Below are positions 37,397 to 48,913 of a stretch of DNA of 64,000 nt, one piece after another. The stretch is from NCBI GenBank assembly GCA_905160935.1, contig CAJHZI010000006.1, positions 77,001 to 141,000 of the forward strand. Reading direction: 5' to 3'. How positions within the stretch are numbered: the first letter of the stretch is position 1; each line of letters opens with the position of its first letter. This stretch comes from Enchytraeus crypticus (Eukaryota; Annelida; Clitellata; Enchytraeida; Enchytraeidae). A program made the translations under genes and the position numbers. The notes under the pieces are model-generated. The model made no database searches, had not been told where the DNA came from, and saw nothing but the letters and a program-made list of their open reading frames with translations.

Positions 37397-37720
37397 AAAT
37401 GCATTCTGTTGAATTTAGTCATCATCATCTTCATCGTCATCATCATCTTTCCTTAAATCCCAGTTTAATCAGCGTTGGGATACGAATAGACTTTCTCCAG
37501 TCCTCCCTGTCCCACACCATATCATCAGCCAATCCCCTATTCTTCTTGTCCTTCTTAATTACTGCATTCCACGCGAATTGAATTCTATCTATCTCTAGGT
37601 TAAAATCCAGCTCTTCCCTTCAAATTCTCTTTGCTACATCCTCATCTGCCTTTCTCAAAATATGTACAAACAAGACTTCGTAATCATTCAAATTATCCAG
37701 TGACATTAGTACTTGCTTTA
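37397..37720 (-). mobile_element. LINE 3' fragment, second family (L-B), inside the hAT element
   Basis: The minus strand reads EVLFVHILRKADEDVAKRI, one stop, then REELDFNLEIDRIQFAWNAV, then DREDWRKSIRIPTLIKLGF, followed by an ATG-rich trinucleotide tail. A DR-x-x-WR end followed by a simple-repeat tail is typical for a LINE 3' end. It differs from family L-A. Confidence 0.55.
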
Positions 37721-37917
37721 AATATTGTACATTAGCAAGGACAGCTATATCATTAATGAAGTCCCTAATCTCAATTTATAATAATAACAATGAAGTTTTA
37801 ATGTCCTTTTCCACATCCAAGAATGATGTTAGAGACGTTCCCACAGCACAGATCACTACAGATCATAAATTATAAATCAAGACAGCACAATCTCTATCTT
37901 GTTAAGTTTACAGCCTA

Positions 37918-38015
37918 ATGGCTTGTCCACGGCATACCACTCATCCATTCTTTCCGATCCTCATCCTTTCCCTTCATATCCACATGTAAATGCTTAATCA
38001 AATAATGTAACACAT
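37918..38015 (-). mobile_element. LINE L-A 3'-end scrap
   Basis: Carries the 'aatggcttgtccacggcata' and 'catatccacatgtaaatgct' blocks of the L-A 3' end. About 100 bp only. Confidence 0.45.
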
Positions 38016-38722
38016 TAAGTTATTAACTATAAATTACGTGCGGAAATAAAGATGCTTTAATTAAAATTTTAACATTTCCGTAACTATTACGGTTTTCCTA
38101 ATTCTAAATAAAATAATTTTTTGCGCTACTCTTCATCAGATTCTTAAGTTACGTTTTCACAATATATTACATACATCCTACTATTAGAATCAAGTACAGG
38201 TCGAGAACAAAGAGCCAGCACGAAATATGCAGCTGCTCACACGTATACTGAGCGTTTCCAATACCTTTAGGTGGACCCATTTATGGTCAGTCGCATCTTT
38301 TAACATCTTCGCACTCAATTTCCGCCATTCTAAAAAACGATCTAAACTTTAACTTTAACTTGGCTTGTAGCAACCACCTTGAGTTCTATCTCAACAGCCC
38401 TTCCATTTTAAAAAGTGAGTGGACTCGGGTAGAATTAGTCTTTGTGTAAGTAATATGATACTGATGTCGGGTTCTGACGGTATGGCTTAAATTCACTATT
38501 CAATTGTCGTTATTAAAGTGCGTCACACTTTAATCAAGCATCTTAAACAAGCATCGCCCTAAATGAGCATCTAATGCTCCTGATCTGGCACTCTTATGTT
38601 ACGTTAAATATCAATAAAAAATCAATTTTTTGTTGGCCATTTTTGGGGTGGCCACTGGGGTGGCCAGCCCTTCATTTGGGGTGGCCGTGGCCACCCCAGG
38701 CCACCCTTCAGAACCGCCACTG

Positions 38723-38730
38723 ATCCCACT
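38723..38730. repeat. hAT target-site duplication, right
   Basis: atcccact, identical to 36474-36481. Confidence 0.9.
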
Positions 38731-39814
38731 ACCCACCCCGGGCTGGGAAGTGAGTCCTCTGCCGTGACCTGTTCATTATTTATCTCTTGACGATTCTTCC
38801 TTTTACTCCCTTAAAAATTTTCAAGGAGGATCAAAGATTACATGAAATATTTGAGAGCACAAAATTATTTATGTCCTTTTTTAGTTTTGAAATCTCGTCT
38901 CAACCGATTCGGTTGCTCGCGATTGTTGAGTTGATGTGTTAGATGGAGTCATTGATAATTATAATTAATTATTCAAATTATTTTGAATTAATTATTCAAT
39001 TTATACCAGTTTGATGCTTTTACTGTTATTAGAGTTCAACGAACAACTTAAATATTGACAGTGTGAGTAATAAGCTTTGATAGTGGTCCACTACTATGTG
39101 GGCTCCTCAAAGTGTTACTGACGTAATTTATGTATCCCTCTCCCTTCTTTGTTAGGTTATTTATTTGTATAATTTCCGCTGGACAGACTTAGCATTTATG
39201 ATATTTTGTAACTAATATTTCTTGTTTACATACAGGAGTCTTCTACATAGCCTAAACTAACAAATCATCTAGTCCCAATTGTTTTCTAGCGTTCAACAAA
39301 CCTCAGTGAAGCGTGCAATCTAATTCTAAAATTTAAATTACTAATGCTAAAAATTAGTCCTCGTTTTTTGAAACTTTGAAATTAAAGTGTCAACAGGTAT
39401 TTGGGCTGCTTTTCTTGACATTTCCTCATCTTAGGAAACAGAAAACTGTAACGAAGATCTCAACAAGGAATAGAATATTAAACCGGATGTGGCTGCATTG
39501 ACCAAATACGGTTCAGTCACGGGTTTTAAGGTTTAACGTAGGCTTTTGCAGCAATACTCATAGAGATATAGAACTGCATTGTAGGGCTCGTGTTGGTACA
39601 CAGCTCTGCTGCGCAGTAGTAGTAGTGCTGTGTTTGCTTGTGTCGGGAGTTGTGTGCTATTTGCTCAGCTTATCTTGACGACTCGATGAATATTTGTAGT
39701 CTAAATTATTTTAAGAGTTGTCATATTAGAATCAGGCCTGTGTAGCAATGCATCGAGTACGTTATTTATTTATATCCTTAGTTAGCAAATAGCTAGATAA
39801 TGAATGATCTCTTT

Positions 39815-40260
39815 TTCACTGCACTGCCTATTGGCAGGCCCGCGACATTTAACTCTTCACATTTTCTCTCCTTTGCCTTCCTTTCTATTCAACCTACGGA
39901 TAGGTTATCAAAACTATGCAGCATCATACGTCTTGCTCTTCCCTTAACCTTCTCCCTTGAGTTACCTCTTTTAGTATACTATCCGCTCTCACAATATGAT
40001 CCATCCATCTCTTCTTTGAATTCCATATCTCATTTATCAACTGTCTATTTGTGCCAGCCCTTTTTAGCACTTCTTCGTTCGTTATTTTGCGTGTAGATCT
40101 AATATTCTTCATTCTTTTCCATAACCACATTTCTATCCCATAACCACATTTCTATCCCATCCAGTTTTCCAATATCCTCATTTCTTAAAATCCAGTTTTC
40201 GCAATGTGCCTCACAGGGGCGTGGTCAACACTAATGTTCTTACAATTTTTAACTTCGTGG
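39815..40260 (-). mobile_element. LINE 3' fragment (family L-A)
   Basis: A minus-strand frame with STRKITNEEVLKRAGTNRQL and IWNSKKRWMDHIVR matches the protein end at 27436. The shared 3' terminus actgcactgcctattggcag lies at 39818-39837. 5'-truncated. A 20-bp stretch near 40121-40155 (ataaccacatttctatccca) is doubled. Confidence 0.75.
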
Positions 40261-40714
40261 ATTTCTCAAATTTCTGTTATTAATTCTTTCCACTGTTGCT
40301 GAAAGCCTCACGTCCTCGTGAAATTCAACATTTTATTTCTGCTTCACATCTCTGTAAGAATACTGTCAGATATTTTACTGATAATTTAATCGCTCAGATT
40401 ATCATTGTAAATGGCTGCGCTGATTTCAGTTTGCTGAATGCATTCGTTGACTAGTACTTTAGTCTGTTACAATAGACTCGCAAAGAGTGCTCAGCATTGA
40501 CTCTACCTACACGATTCACAAATTCTCAACACGATGATTATGATGTAGTGAGTTGACCTCATCGTTGAAACATTGTTTGTTCAATGTACAGGATCTAAAG
40601 CCATAAGGAACAGAGGCATGACACTAATATTCGAGGATCTCTACTATGTTTGATATTTAGCAAATCCACTAGTAACATTACCGAATGTCTGCATAAATTT
40701 CGTTTGTCCAAGTT

Positions 40715-40835
40715 CTCGACAGCGGATCAGAATGTGCAGGGTTCAAATCCTTGGCTCACCCGTCACTGACATCGCTTTCGAGTAAGGAAAAGGACGTTAA
40801 CATTAGCTTTACCAGCATTTTTACAGTCATATCGC
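40715..40835 (+). repeat. tRNA-derived SINE, 5'-clipped
   Basis: Begins inside the A box (ttctcgacagcggatcagaa), then B-box gcagggttcaaatccttggc, then tgacatcgctttcgagtaag and a diverged tail. Confidence 0.75.
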
Positions 40836-41669
40836 ATTTAGCACAAGACTCGGCTCTTTAGGATTCATAATACATAATTTAACACCAGACTGGTTAGAGG
40901 AGGAGCTTTGGTCGCTAGTATGGACCGAGTGAAAGCCTTAGTAAATATATAACTAAAATTAGTACACATAGAAAACTTTTTTAACGTTTTTCATAGGCGA
41001 ATATAATATCTCCAGAAGCGGTCTAGGAATTGCTTTGCTTAACGTTTATTTCTATACTATCCATCAGTCATCAATTATTTAGTATTCAAAGGATGTATCT
41101 CATTCGAAGGTGTTGTCAGGTTTAAAAACTTAAGGAGTGTCAGATGGGCGTAGCGATATACAGTAAGGTTTATATTGTCTCTTAAAGAGAATTTAAAATT
41201 TAAGAAGTAAAGAAACGTTATAGTGAAATGAATTATATGAATTATTATGAATTATTATTTATTAATAAATTTTTATGTTTATTAATACTTATTAGTAAAT
41301 ATTATTAATGATTTAATATGAATTAGTGAAGTGAATTGTAATGAAGTGTATTATAGTGTAATGCTTAATGAATTTCCTCTCCTTATCTCAAATATTCCAT
41401 AAGAGGTGATCTAGCGGATCTGGATTTCGGAATCACAAGTTCTTCAAGCAAGCTTTCTGCTGACAGTGGATCCCACTGCTGTGGTACAGCGTAGGCTAGG
41501 ATTGAAAGAGCAAGCATCATCCGTAATTCTAATATTAGCGTAATTACGACATGATTTCATTTATTTTAGTTTTGAACCAATTATAAGAAGTGTATATTTT
41601 TGGTATAGACCTCATTCCGGCCGCTTGGCAGAAAACCCAAGAGAACGAGAGAGAGAGAGGGATAGAGAT

Positions 41670-41673
<4 letters not shown>

Positions 41674-41759
<86 letters not shown>

Positions 41760-41865
41760 TATATATTTTCATACATTTATATATATACATATATATAATT
41801 ATATAAATATAATTATATATATATAAATGTATAAAAATATATAGATATATTAAGAAATAGGAAGA
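41674..41865. repeat. (TA)n microsatellite
   Basis: TA tract with TTTATA interruptions towards the right. Overlapping frames are not genes. Confidence 0.95.
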
Positions 41866-42075
41866 AGAGTTGGTTGAATAGGACACATCCTAAGGGGAGA
41901 AGGTTTATTAGAGGTCATATAAGGTAGAATGGAAGGGAAAAGGTCGGGGCAGGTCGATATTAGGTATGTTAGATGATTTAAAGACTCGCGCATATGTGGA
42001 AATGTAGAAGAAAACGGAAGACAGAGACGAGTGGAGGCGTTATATACCATGGACCTGCCAGTAGGCAGTGCACTA

Positions 42076-42077
<2 letters not shown>
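41850..42077 (+). mobile_element. LINE 3' fragment (family L-A) with (TA)n tail
   Basis: The plus strand carries degraded '[15 protein letters not shown]'-type sequence, then the shared 3' end ttatataccatggacctgcc...ggcagtgcactaaga. It is directly followed by (TA)n at 42078-42129, which may be the element's own simple-repeat tail. Confidence 0.7.

Positions 42078-42129
<52 letters not shown>
42078..42129. repeat. (TA)n microsatellite
   Basis: Pure TA directly after the LINE 3' end. Confidence 0.95.
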
Positions 42130-42131
<2 letters not shown>

Positions 42132-42157
42132 TAGAGATGGGAATTTTATGAATTTCC

Positions 42158-42300
42158 AGAGTTCGGTTCGGTTCGTTGAAAATGAAAGTTCGGTTCGGTT
42201 CGTTGAAAATGAAAGTTCGGTTCGGGTTCGGTTAGAACTAGAGTTCGGGTTCGGTTCGGGTTCGGCTTGCATTCCACCTCGTAAGAGTTCGATTAGAGTT
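42158..42300. repeat. TTCGG-rich irregular array
   Basis: Repeated ggttcggttcg and ggttcgggttcgg words separated twice by ttgaaaatgaaagttc. GC-rich against an AT-rich background. The preceding ttagagatgggaatttta resembles hAT-type termini, but no partner end was found. Confidence 0.7.
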
Positions 42301-43134
42301 CGAAATGGTTTGGTTTGGATAATGTTGCAATTTTTTAACATTGCTTATAATAATCAAAGTTATGATAAACATGTCTAAAATGGTTTATGGTAAATGTGCT
42401 TAAAAAAATACATGAAGTCATAATAACTGTCACATTTTTACCTGAGTAAAAATATGTCAATGAAAATTTAGAGAAGTGGTATATATTCGTTTACATTTCT
42501 TAAAATATTGTAAGTTGACCAGCAAATGTTCAGAAAATAGATATTTAGCTTAATTACGGTATCTGAAATATTCTCCTTCATTACAACCAGCAAATACTTC
42601 ATCAATTTAAAAATAAATTTTGTCACTAGGCCTATTAGAAACATTAAGTGGAAATGTCTTGGCTTAAATTTGATGCAATATTTCAGAGACAAAGTGCAAT
42701 TTATAATCATAAAAATGTCAAATAAGGACGATTTGGTAAACATGTGTACTTCCACAGAAAAATAATTATAATATATATCGTTTGCTATCAACTGAATCAG
42801 TAATAAACTTCGTAATTTACCTTAGGGTTTCAAATTTGAAACTCTCAGGTCAATTATGAAGTTACGAGCATAGTTATGAAAATCAATGCATGGCTTTGGT
42901 GCAAAATTATTTACTCCAGATAGCCGTAACACATGTAAAATGCCATATATAATTATTTGTAAATCTGGCTGCAATAATATTAAAATGGCACCCTAGAATT
43001 AGTCAAATTTCATAATTTGAATTTAATAAAAGCAGATCTCTCTAGCTTGAGTCAAGCATTTTCAGAGATGTGAGGACTGGGACTCGGAATAGACTCTAAT
43101 TCACAAATTGCGGACAAATACTTAGATTTTAAGT

Positions 43135-43136
<2 letters not shown>

Positions 43137-43182
<46 letters not shown>
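43137..43182. repeat. (TA)n microsatellite
   Basis: Pure TA directly before the decoy acceptor copy. Confidence 0.9.
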
Positions 43183-43183
<1 letters not shown>

Positions 43184-43185
<2 letters not shown>

Positions 43186-43230
43186 ATTGTATTGCAGTTG
43201 TAATACAAGCGGCGGCTATAACTCTCTAAA
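43184..43230 (+). pseudogene. Partial duplicate of claudin-like exon 3 start with internal deletion
   Basis: Repeats the real exon 3 acceptor and its first bases (ttgtattgcag, then ttgtaatacaagcggcggct). It then passes straight to actctctaaaat, which in the real gene occurs only after the stop codon (43531-43542). So this is a copy of the exon from which about 190 bases were lost between two ctata words. If spliced to exon 2, it would add FVIQAAAITL and stop. Confidence 0.8.
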
Positions 43231-43317
43231 ATATATGTAGTTATTTATATATTTATTTATATATTTGTTGTACCAGTAATTAAATAGAAAAATTTATTTC
43301 TTTATATTGTATTGCAG

Positions 43318-43514
43318 TTGTAATACAAGCGGCGGCTATAGCCGTGTTTGGAGGGTTCGCCAACAAGGACTACGCGGCGACACCATACGTGAGGGAGTTC
43401 ACCTACCTGGGCTGGAGCTTTTGGATGACCGTGGCTGGGGGTGGACTCACCCTAATCTCTGGAATACTCTTCCTCTTCATGGACTGCACAGACTTCGAAG
43501 ATTACGAGCCATAA
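43318..43514 (+). CDS. Claudin/PMP22-like tetraspan, exon 3
   Basis: The acceptor tatattgtattgcag ends at 43317; the first two bases complete Phe148. It encodes the rest of helix 3 (VIQAAAIAVFGGF), the second extracellular loop (ANKDYAATPYVREFTYLGW), helix 4 (FWMTVAGGGLTLISGILFLF) and a short acidic C terminus ending DFEDYEP, stop TAA 43512-43514. The last residues do not form the -YV PDZ-binding end of many vertebrate claudins. Confidence 0.87.
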
Positions 43515-45940
43515 TTGTTGACATAATTATAACTATAACTCTCTAAAATTTTAACTTACCGGCGATTTGTAATTTTAGTAATTATTAATAGCAGTTATTT
43601 ATCACTAAGCGCTGCCATCGTAGAGGAAAATAAGAAATATGGTTGGATAGATATCTTTGGATCCTTTTACAAATATTGCTGTAAAAAATCGCGAAACGAA
43701 ATTTATTCCCAGGAGTTTTAATTTACTTTTCTGTTGCATAAGTAAAGGGACCGACGGAATTCCATCAAGATGTAGGATGATCTGTCTGATGGGTGTGACT
43801 GAATATTTCAACCGTAAGCTACAGTATATACACAGTAGAACACTCAGCGTACGACATTTATATTTCTAATTTGGTTGGATTAGTTGATTGCGCATTTTTG
43901 TAAAAAATCCGAACGCAGTGATTTATCTAACCCCGGCCGTCTTGACAGTATCATTAGGTATGAAAACTGCTGATACTGGCTAGCAATATGCTTTTAATGT
44001 TACTATATGTTTATAAGAAATAGACTGAACAGAGCTACTTACAAGGAAAGCTCTTGAAATACATTAAAAACTTGCTGCAGAGTAATTTTTTTCTATCTGA
44101 TATTTTATATTTGGAAAGATCTATCTGCGTCTGTCGGATACAGGCAAATAATTTTTTTATTGATTTTGTTTTCTTTATCTAATTTTAATTAATCAGTTTC
44201 GTTGGCTTGTAAATGGATTGTGTAAAATTACCTTAGAGGCCTATTTGGCTCACACAACTACGCATTGAATTAGACAACTCTATATAGATCTTTTATTGAA
44301 TTGCTCGGATTAGTTTAATTTTAGTTAAATACATCTTCTTGTGGATTGTTGACATTTTAGTATTGTAGGCTTTCATGAAGCGTTTTTATGTTGAAAAGTT
44401 GCTGTTGTAGCTTTTACTTGAAACCATTGATTAGGGGATGAAGTCTCTTATTTTAATTTCACGGCTTTTCGCCAGCAGGATGTTTTCCTGAAATACCTAT
44501 GTGTGATATTAGTTATGGCTTTTCTGAACGAGAGAAGTTTATCAGGAATAGCCATATGGCTATTTAAATTCGCATTTATTTCAAATTTGTTAGTTATAAT
44601 AGCATTTCTTAAGATATGAAATGCCTAGTGAATTGATTATCTCGAATTTATGTTACACAATATGGCAAATAGATATTACTATTTAAAGTGAAAAATGTAA
44701 CTATTATAAGTTAGTAATTTAGTTTTGAGACTGAGATTTTGTTTGTTACCTGGGTAACTGATACATATTTATTAATTTTTGTTTTGAAATATACTGCTTT
44801 CCAGTATATATTTACTCGAAAAGTTGTGTTAGTTTTTTGTGAATCAATTTCATACGAACTTACTGTACAATTCTCACAAAACTGTGAACATAGTGTGAAA
44901 TTGCACAATTTAATTGTATAATCACAATATCTACCTTGTAATCATTTCTAACTGCATTTGTTAGTTACACCTTTTCATTGACATGCTGTCTATTGCAGCA
45001 GGCTTCGAAGCACCTACAATATTTATTTTATTTATTCTTACAGTTTAGTACAGGTAATGAATAGATAAAATATATTGCAATACCAGTTTAATTTAATGCG
45101 CATGGCACTTATAAGGACCTTATATCTAACTTATAGGGACACTGTATAAATATGCTAAACCTCTGATCAGTAGTTGGGCACAATAATTCAAAGTTCCTTT
45201 TCATTGAATCCCTTAGCCAGCTTTTAACGTAATACCTAGGTATTTACAACATTTGAATATATCTTGCGAATGAAAACCCGCCGATATCATGCTAATGACT
45301 ATTGTTTCGAAATAAATTAATTATTTGTTAACAATGCACTATTTACCTAAAAATCCATCTAAAATTAACTTACACTGCAAAAGAAAACTTACAATTGTTA
45401 AAAAAAGAACAACTACGTGATTAGTGCTATTTCAAAAGCCAGTACTTTGCTTCAGGATCAATGTGAAATTTTGCATTGAGCGGCGCATTATCAAAATTTG
45501 TCTGTGTGATTGCGATATTATATTACTATATCGAATTTCTATTTTAAATAATTGCATCTCAAAACGATATCATATTCTATATTTACATGTATTTTTTATG
45601 TATTTTACGATATCACGTGACGACAGAATACGAGCGATATCAGTGAGTGATATGCCACTGTGATTGCAAAATGAAAGCATATATTATTTTATGCAAGATT
45701 TATTATCACTTTCACACAAGTGCATATCTCAATTATTTCATAGAAATACGTAGATTGAATGTACTAATAAAACAATAATTACATGTATTATGATAAAAGT
45801 CTTTACGTTCTCAAACAATTTTATACTAAAGAACATGATATTCGCAATTCATACATCATTGCGCTGCAATTACATCGCCGAGTCCTATCATATTAAAATA
45901 TCTGGAATATTGCATAATACGAATTACAATAATAAAAACA
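43515..45940. other. Intergenic stretch after the claudin-like gene
   Basis: AT-rich sequence. No exon, RNA gene or transposon recognised. Short frames at 43605, 43657, 44711 and 45424 lack support. Confidence 0.4.
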
Positions 45941-45943
45941 GGT

Positions 45944-46322
45944 ATAAATACATGTAGATACATAAATACATGTAGATACATTAATACATATGGATACATA
46001 AATACATGTAGATACATAAATACATGTAGATACATAAATACATATAGATACATAAATACATGTAGATACATAAATACATGTAGATACATAAATACATGTA
46101 GATACATAAATACATAGAGAAACATAATCACATGTAGATACATAAATACATGTAGATACATAAATACATGTAGATGCATAAATACATGTAGATACATAAA
46201 TACATGTAGATACATAAATACATGTAGATACATAAATACATGTAGATACATAAATACATGTAGATACATAAATACATGTAGATACATAAATACATGTAGA
46301 TACATAAATAGATGCAGATACA
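45944..46322. repeat. Minisatellite, 18-bp unit
   Basis: About 21 uniform copies of atacatgtagatacataa. Because 18 is divisible by three and one frame has no stop, it creates a 206-codon minus-strand frame of MYLHVF repeats. No splice site, start context or coding bias supports translation. Confidence 0.95.
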
Positions 46323-48122
46323 GGAACGTTGATTTAAACATTTTATGACTGATCAGATCCAGAGGATGAGTAATGTCCGCCGAGTCTCGAGCGTACCACT
46401 GTGAAAGTGTTTTCACGGGCATACGCTGGACCAGTAAACGGATAACTGATGAAATTTTATAAGCCTTGCCAAGCACAAAAGTTTAATATCTGTAAAAGTA
46501 CTCGAAGTGGAGTATCTCTACTGCTATGGCATACGAAGAATGTTGGTAGAGTATAAATGACGTTTAGTAATTTATTTTCATTTTTGAGTATTTTTATAAC
46601 ATTCTGCGTATGTGTGTATTTTTACATTATGTTATATTTAAATCAATAGGCCGTCGTCTGTCCGTCGGATAAATAATACCATCACCCTCATATTGCTGCT
46701 ATTGTATTGCAATTAAAATAAGAAATATCATGAATGAGATCACGAATAGATCCTAAAGTGGATCACTTTCGAATTTCATCAGCATTAATTCTGCATTAAG
46801 TTTAAAATTAATTTACAAGCATACACAATGAACATAATACATCATTACTTTATACAAATATCATAAACTTGTAAATTTACTGAACTCTGTTAGTATATTT
46901 AGACATTCATAAAGTATTTTTATAATGCATTAAAATTATTTCCAAACAAAATGGTTTCTTAATGCTGCCGCCTAACCACTAACAGTAATTAATTTTAAAT
47001 AACACATATAATTAAAACACTAATAACAGCGTTCGTTCTCTGTCTAAACCACTCAAGAATAGACTAAACCCATAATGTAGATTCAGTACAAGGCGACTAA
47101 CCAAGAGCTGCGCTATGTACAGGAGAATAAATCCACAGAAATAACTTGCATTACAGACACTGTAGATTTTCGCGCTAAAGACTAAACTGAAGTTTGATTA
47201 AAAAAACTGTCTTGTGGCAAAAACTCAAATACGATGCATATGATGGCTGCCCTCAAATAACTGGTCTGACCGTATGTAACCGCCCATCCTATACTAGAGT
47301 CTTGTGGCGTCATGTTTTTGAAGATATAAATCGGATGATACATAGCGGCATATTAGATAGCGTGAAGGAAGATTATGATTTATAAATATACTTTTGGCAG
47401 GTTAGTTTGAAATTCAATGAATTTTAAAGGAATAACTTTGTGAACCGCAACAATTCTAATTATTTATTTAATTTTCAACTTGCACAATAGAATCGTAAAT
47501 GGTAACATGCAATGCAAAGTCAAGGGTAGACCTAAGGCAACTCTAAGTGTAATCTAAAGAACAGTAGATGTAATCTACTGAACCGTATCTACAGAACTCA
47601 AGATGTAATCTACAGAACTGTATATGTAATCTACTGAACTTTATCTACAGAACTGTAGATGTAATCTATTTAGGTACAACCCACAAATTTCTGCTGAGTT
47701 TCTCGATCACGTGATGGAAAGCTGCAACCAGAGAACTGCAGAATATTCGAGATGCATTCAGAATGTCTTAACAGCGTAGAGGAAAGGTCATGCAGATTTA
47801 AATGTCAGATCCTGAGTTGAATTGAACCCTCGTGGGTTCGAATCCCAGCTGCGCTGATCTGAGAGTAAGATCTCGGACATTCACTGGACTGGTTATACGG
47901 AAAATTGAATAAATTGCCTAACGGTTTAAACATGTGGAATTAAACAGAGATATATATCAACATAGTTGAGCATTTCACTATAATGCGTGTTTACTTTTTT
48001 TTACTTTTTACTTTGCAAAAGATCTTCCAAAGGTAAAAACAACGACCTTATATCGCAATCTAAGTGTACGCACAAGTTTAACTGGAAATAATAACAGAAG
48101 AATTGAATATCACACGCAGATG
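46323..48122. other. Intergenic stretch
   Basis: Contains a short ~20-bp minisatellite at about 47560-47670 (core atgtaatctacagaactgta). It also has a tRNA-like segment at about 47790-47870 (cgtgggttcgaatcccagct, minus a proper acceptor stem), probably SINE-derived. A 63-codon frame at 47194-47385 has a protein-like composition but no splice or family support. Confidence 0.4.
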
Positions 48123-48158
48123 TCGCATCCTCTTTTCACACGTGAAAAGAGGATGCGA
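48123..48158. repeat. Near-perfect 36-bp palindrome
   Basis: Arms of 17 bases (tcgcatcctcttttcac and its exact complement) meet around a 2-base centre. It lies about 760 bases past the stop codon of the scaffold gene. Confidence 0.9.
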
Positions 48159-48913
48159 GGTTCCCTATATTTAACATATTCGACGATTTCAGAAGATCAA
48201 TGACAGGAGGTAAACCTGCCAATGACAACAAGGATAGGCTTAACCCTTTGAGAACAGCATACTCTAAAGTCTGACATTATAGATACCAACTAATTGAATT
48301 TAGAATCCAGATGGAAGATGAAGTTTTTCTGATCCCATTGCTATTTTTTAAAAATAAATAATCTAGATGTTCACATTTATTTGGGCAGGTGTGTAGAAAC
48401 TTCCAGCCGCTTGTGATCTTCCTAATACAATTTCAATCATATTGCAATCTCCAACAAATTACGAAAGGTGACCTTAAATAACAAGCTAAGTATACGCACA
48501 GGCTTAACAGGATTTGCTTTTACATGTACAAGAGATCAAATTGCTTACTATCTCTATATAGAAGAAGCGTCATTTCAGAGTCTTACACTTGATCTATAAT
48601 TGCTATTTACCATCTACAATTTTTCGCGTTAGTGTCTATAGAAACCGATAAGAATTAGCCAACTGATGATTGCACATGATTTGTAGGAATCGACTAAAGA
48701 AGAAACTAAGAAAAATTAGTGACACCCTGATACGACGCCATATGATTGCTAAGCAAAGGCTACATTTCTTCTGTTGCGTAGGTTCTGACGTTCTAGTCAG
48801 ATCTTCTCTTAGTGAAATGAACTTTTGGCAGAACTTCAGAGTAATGAGCCTGCGTTCACGAATAGAATTATATGTAGTATCTCTACCCGTTTATAAAGAC
48901 CTCTAAATAACGG

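Larger units (their letters stand above)
36482..38722. mobile_element. hAT-superfamily element, non-autonomous or decayed (2.2 kb)
   Basis: Starts caggggcggttctggc and ends ttcagaaccgccactg, giving inverted termini CAGnGGCGGTTCTG. The subterminal parts are rich in ggggtggcc on the left and the reverse complement on the right. Perfect 8-bp direct duplications flank it, which is diagnostic for hAT. No transposase frame is visible. The interior holds LINE pieces (37400-37720 and about 37920-38010) and AT-rich filler, so later insertions have landed in it. Both ends and the duplication are intact, which suggests a moderate to young age for the insertion itself. Confidence 0.88.
35766..43317 (+). 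other. Intron 2 of the claudin-like gene
   Basis: A 7.5-kb intron filled by repeats: a hAT element, LINE 3' fragments, a SINE, several (TA)n tracts and a TTCGG-rich array, each listed separately. No extra exon is recognised, apart from a decoy copy of the exon 3 acceptor at 43184-43218. Confidence 0.75.

Noticed and set aside
45856-46476. 206-codon minus-strand frame with MYLHVF repeats
   Set aside because: Translation of an 18-bp minisatellite. Its non-repeat ends show no protein features.
47194-47385. 63-codon frame with protein-like composition
   Set aside because: No acceptor with a matching frame, an in-frame stop just upstream, and no recognised family. It could be an old transposon scrap but cannot be supported.
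47790-47870. Possible tRNA gene with a good B-box (cgtgggttcgaatcccag)
   Set aside because: No matching acceptor stem or anticodon arm could be drawn; more likely a SINE head.
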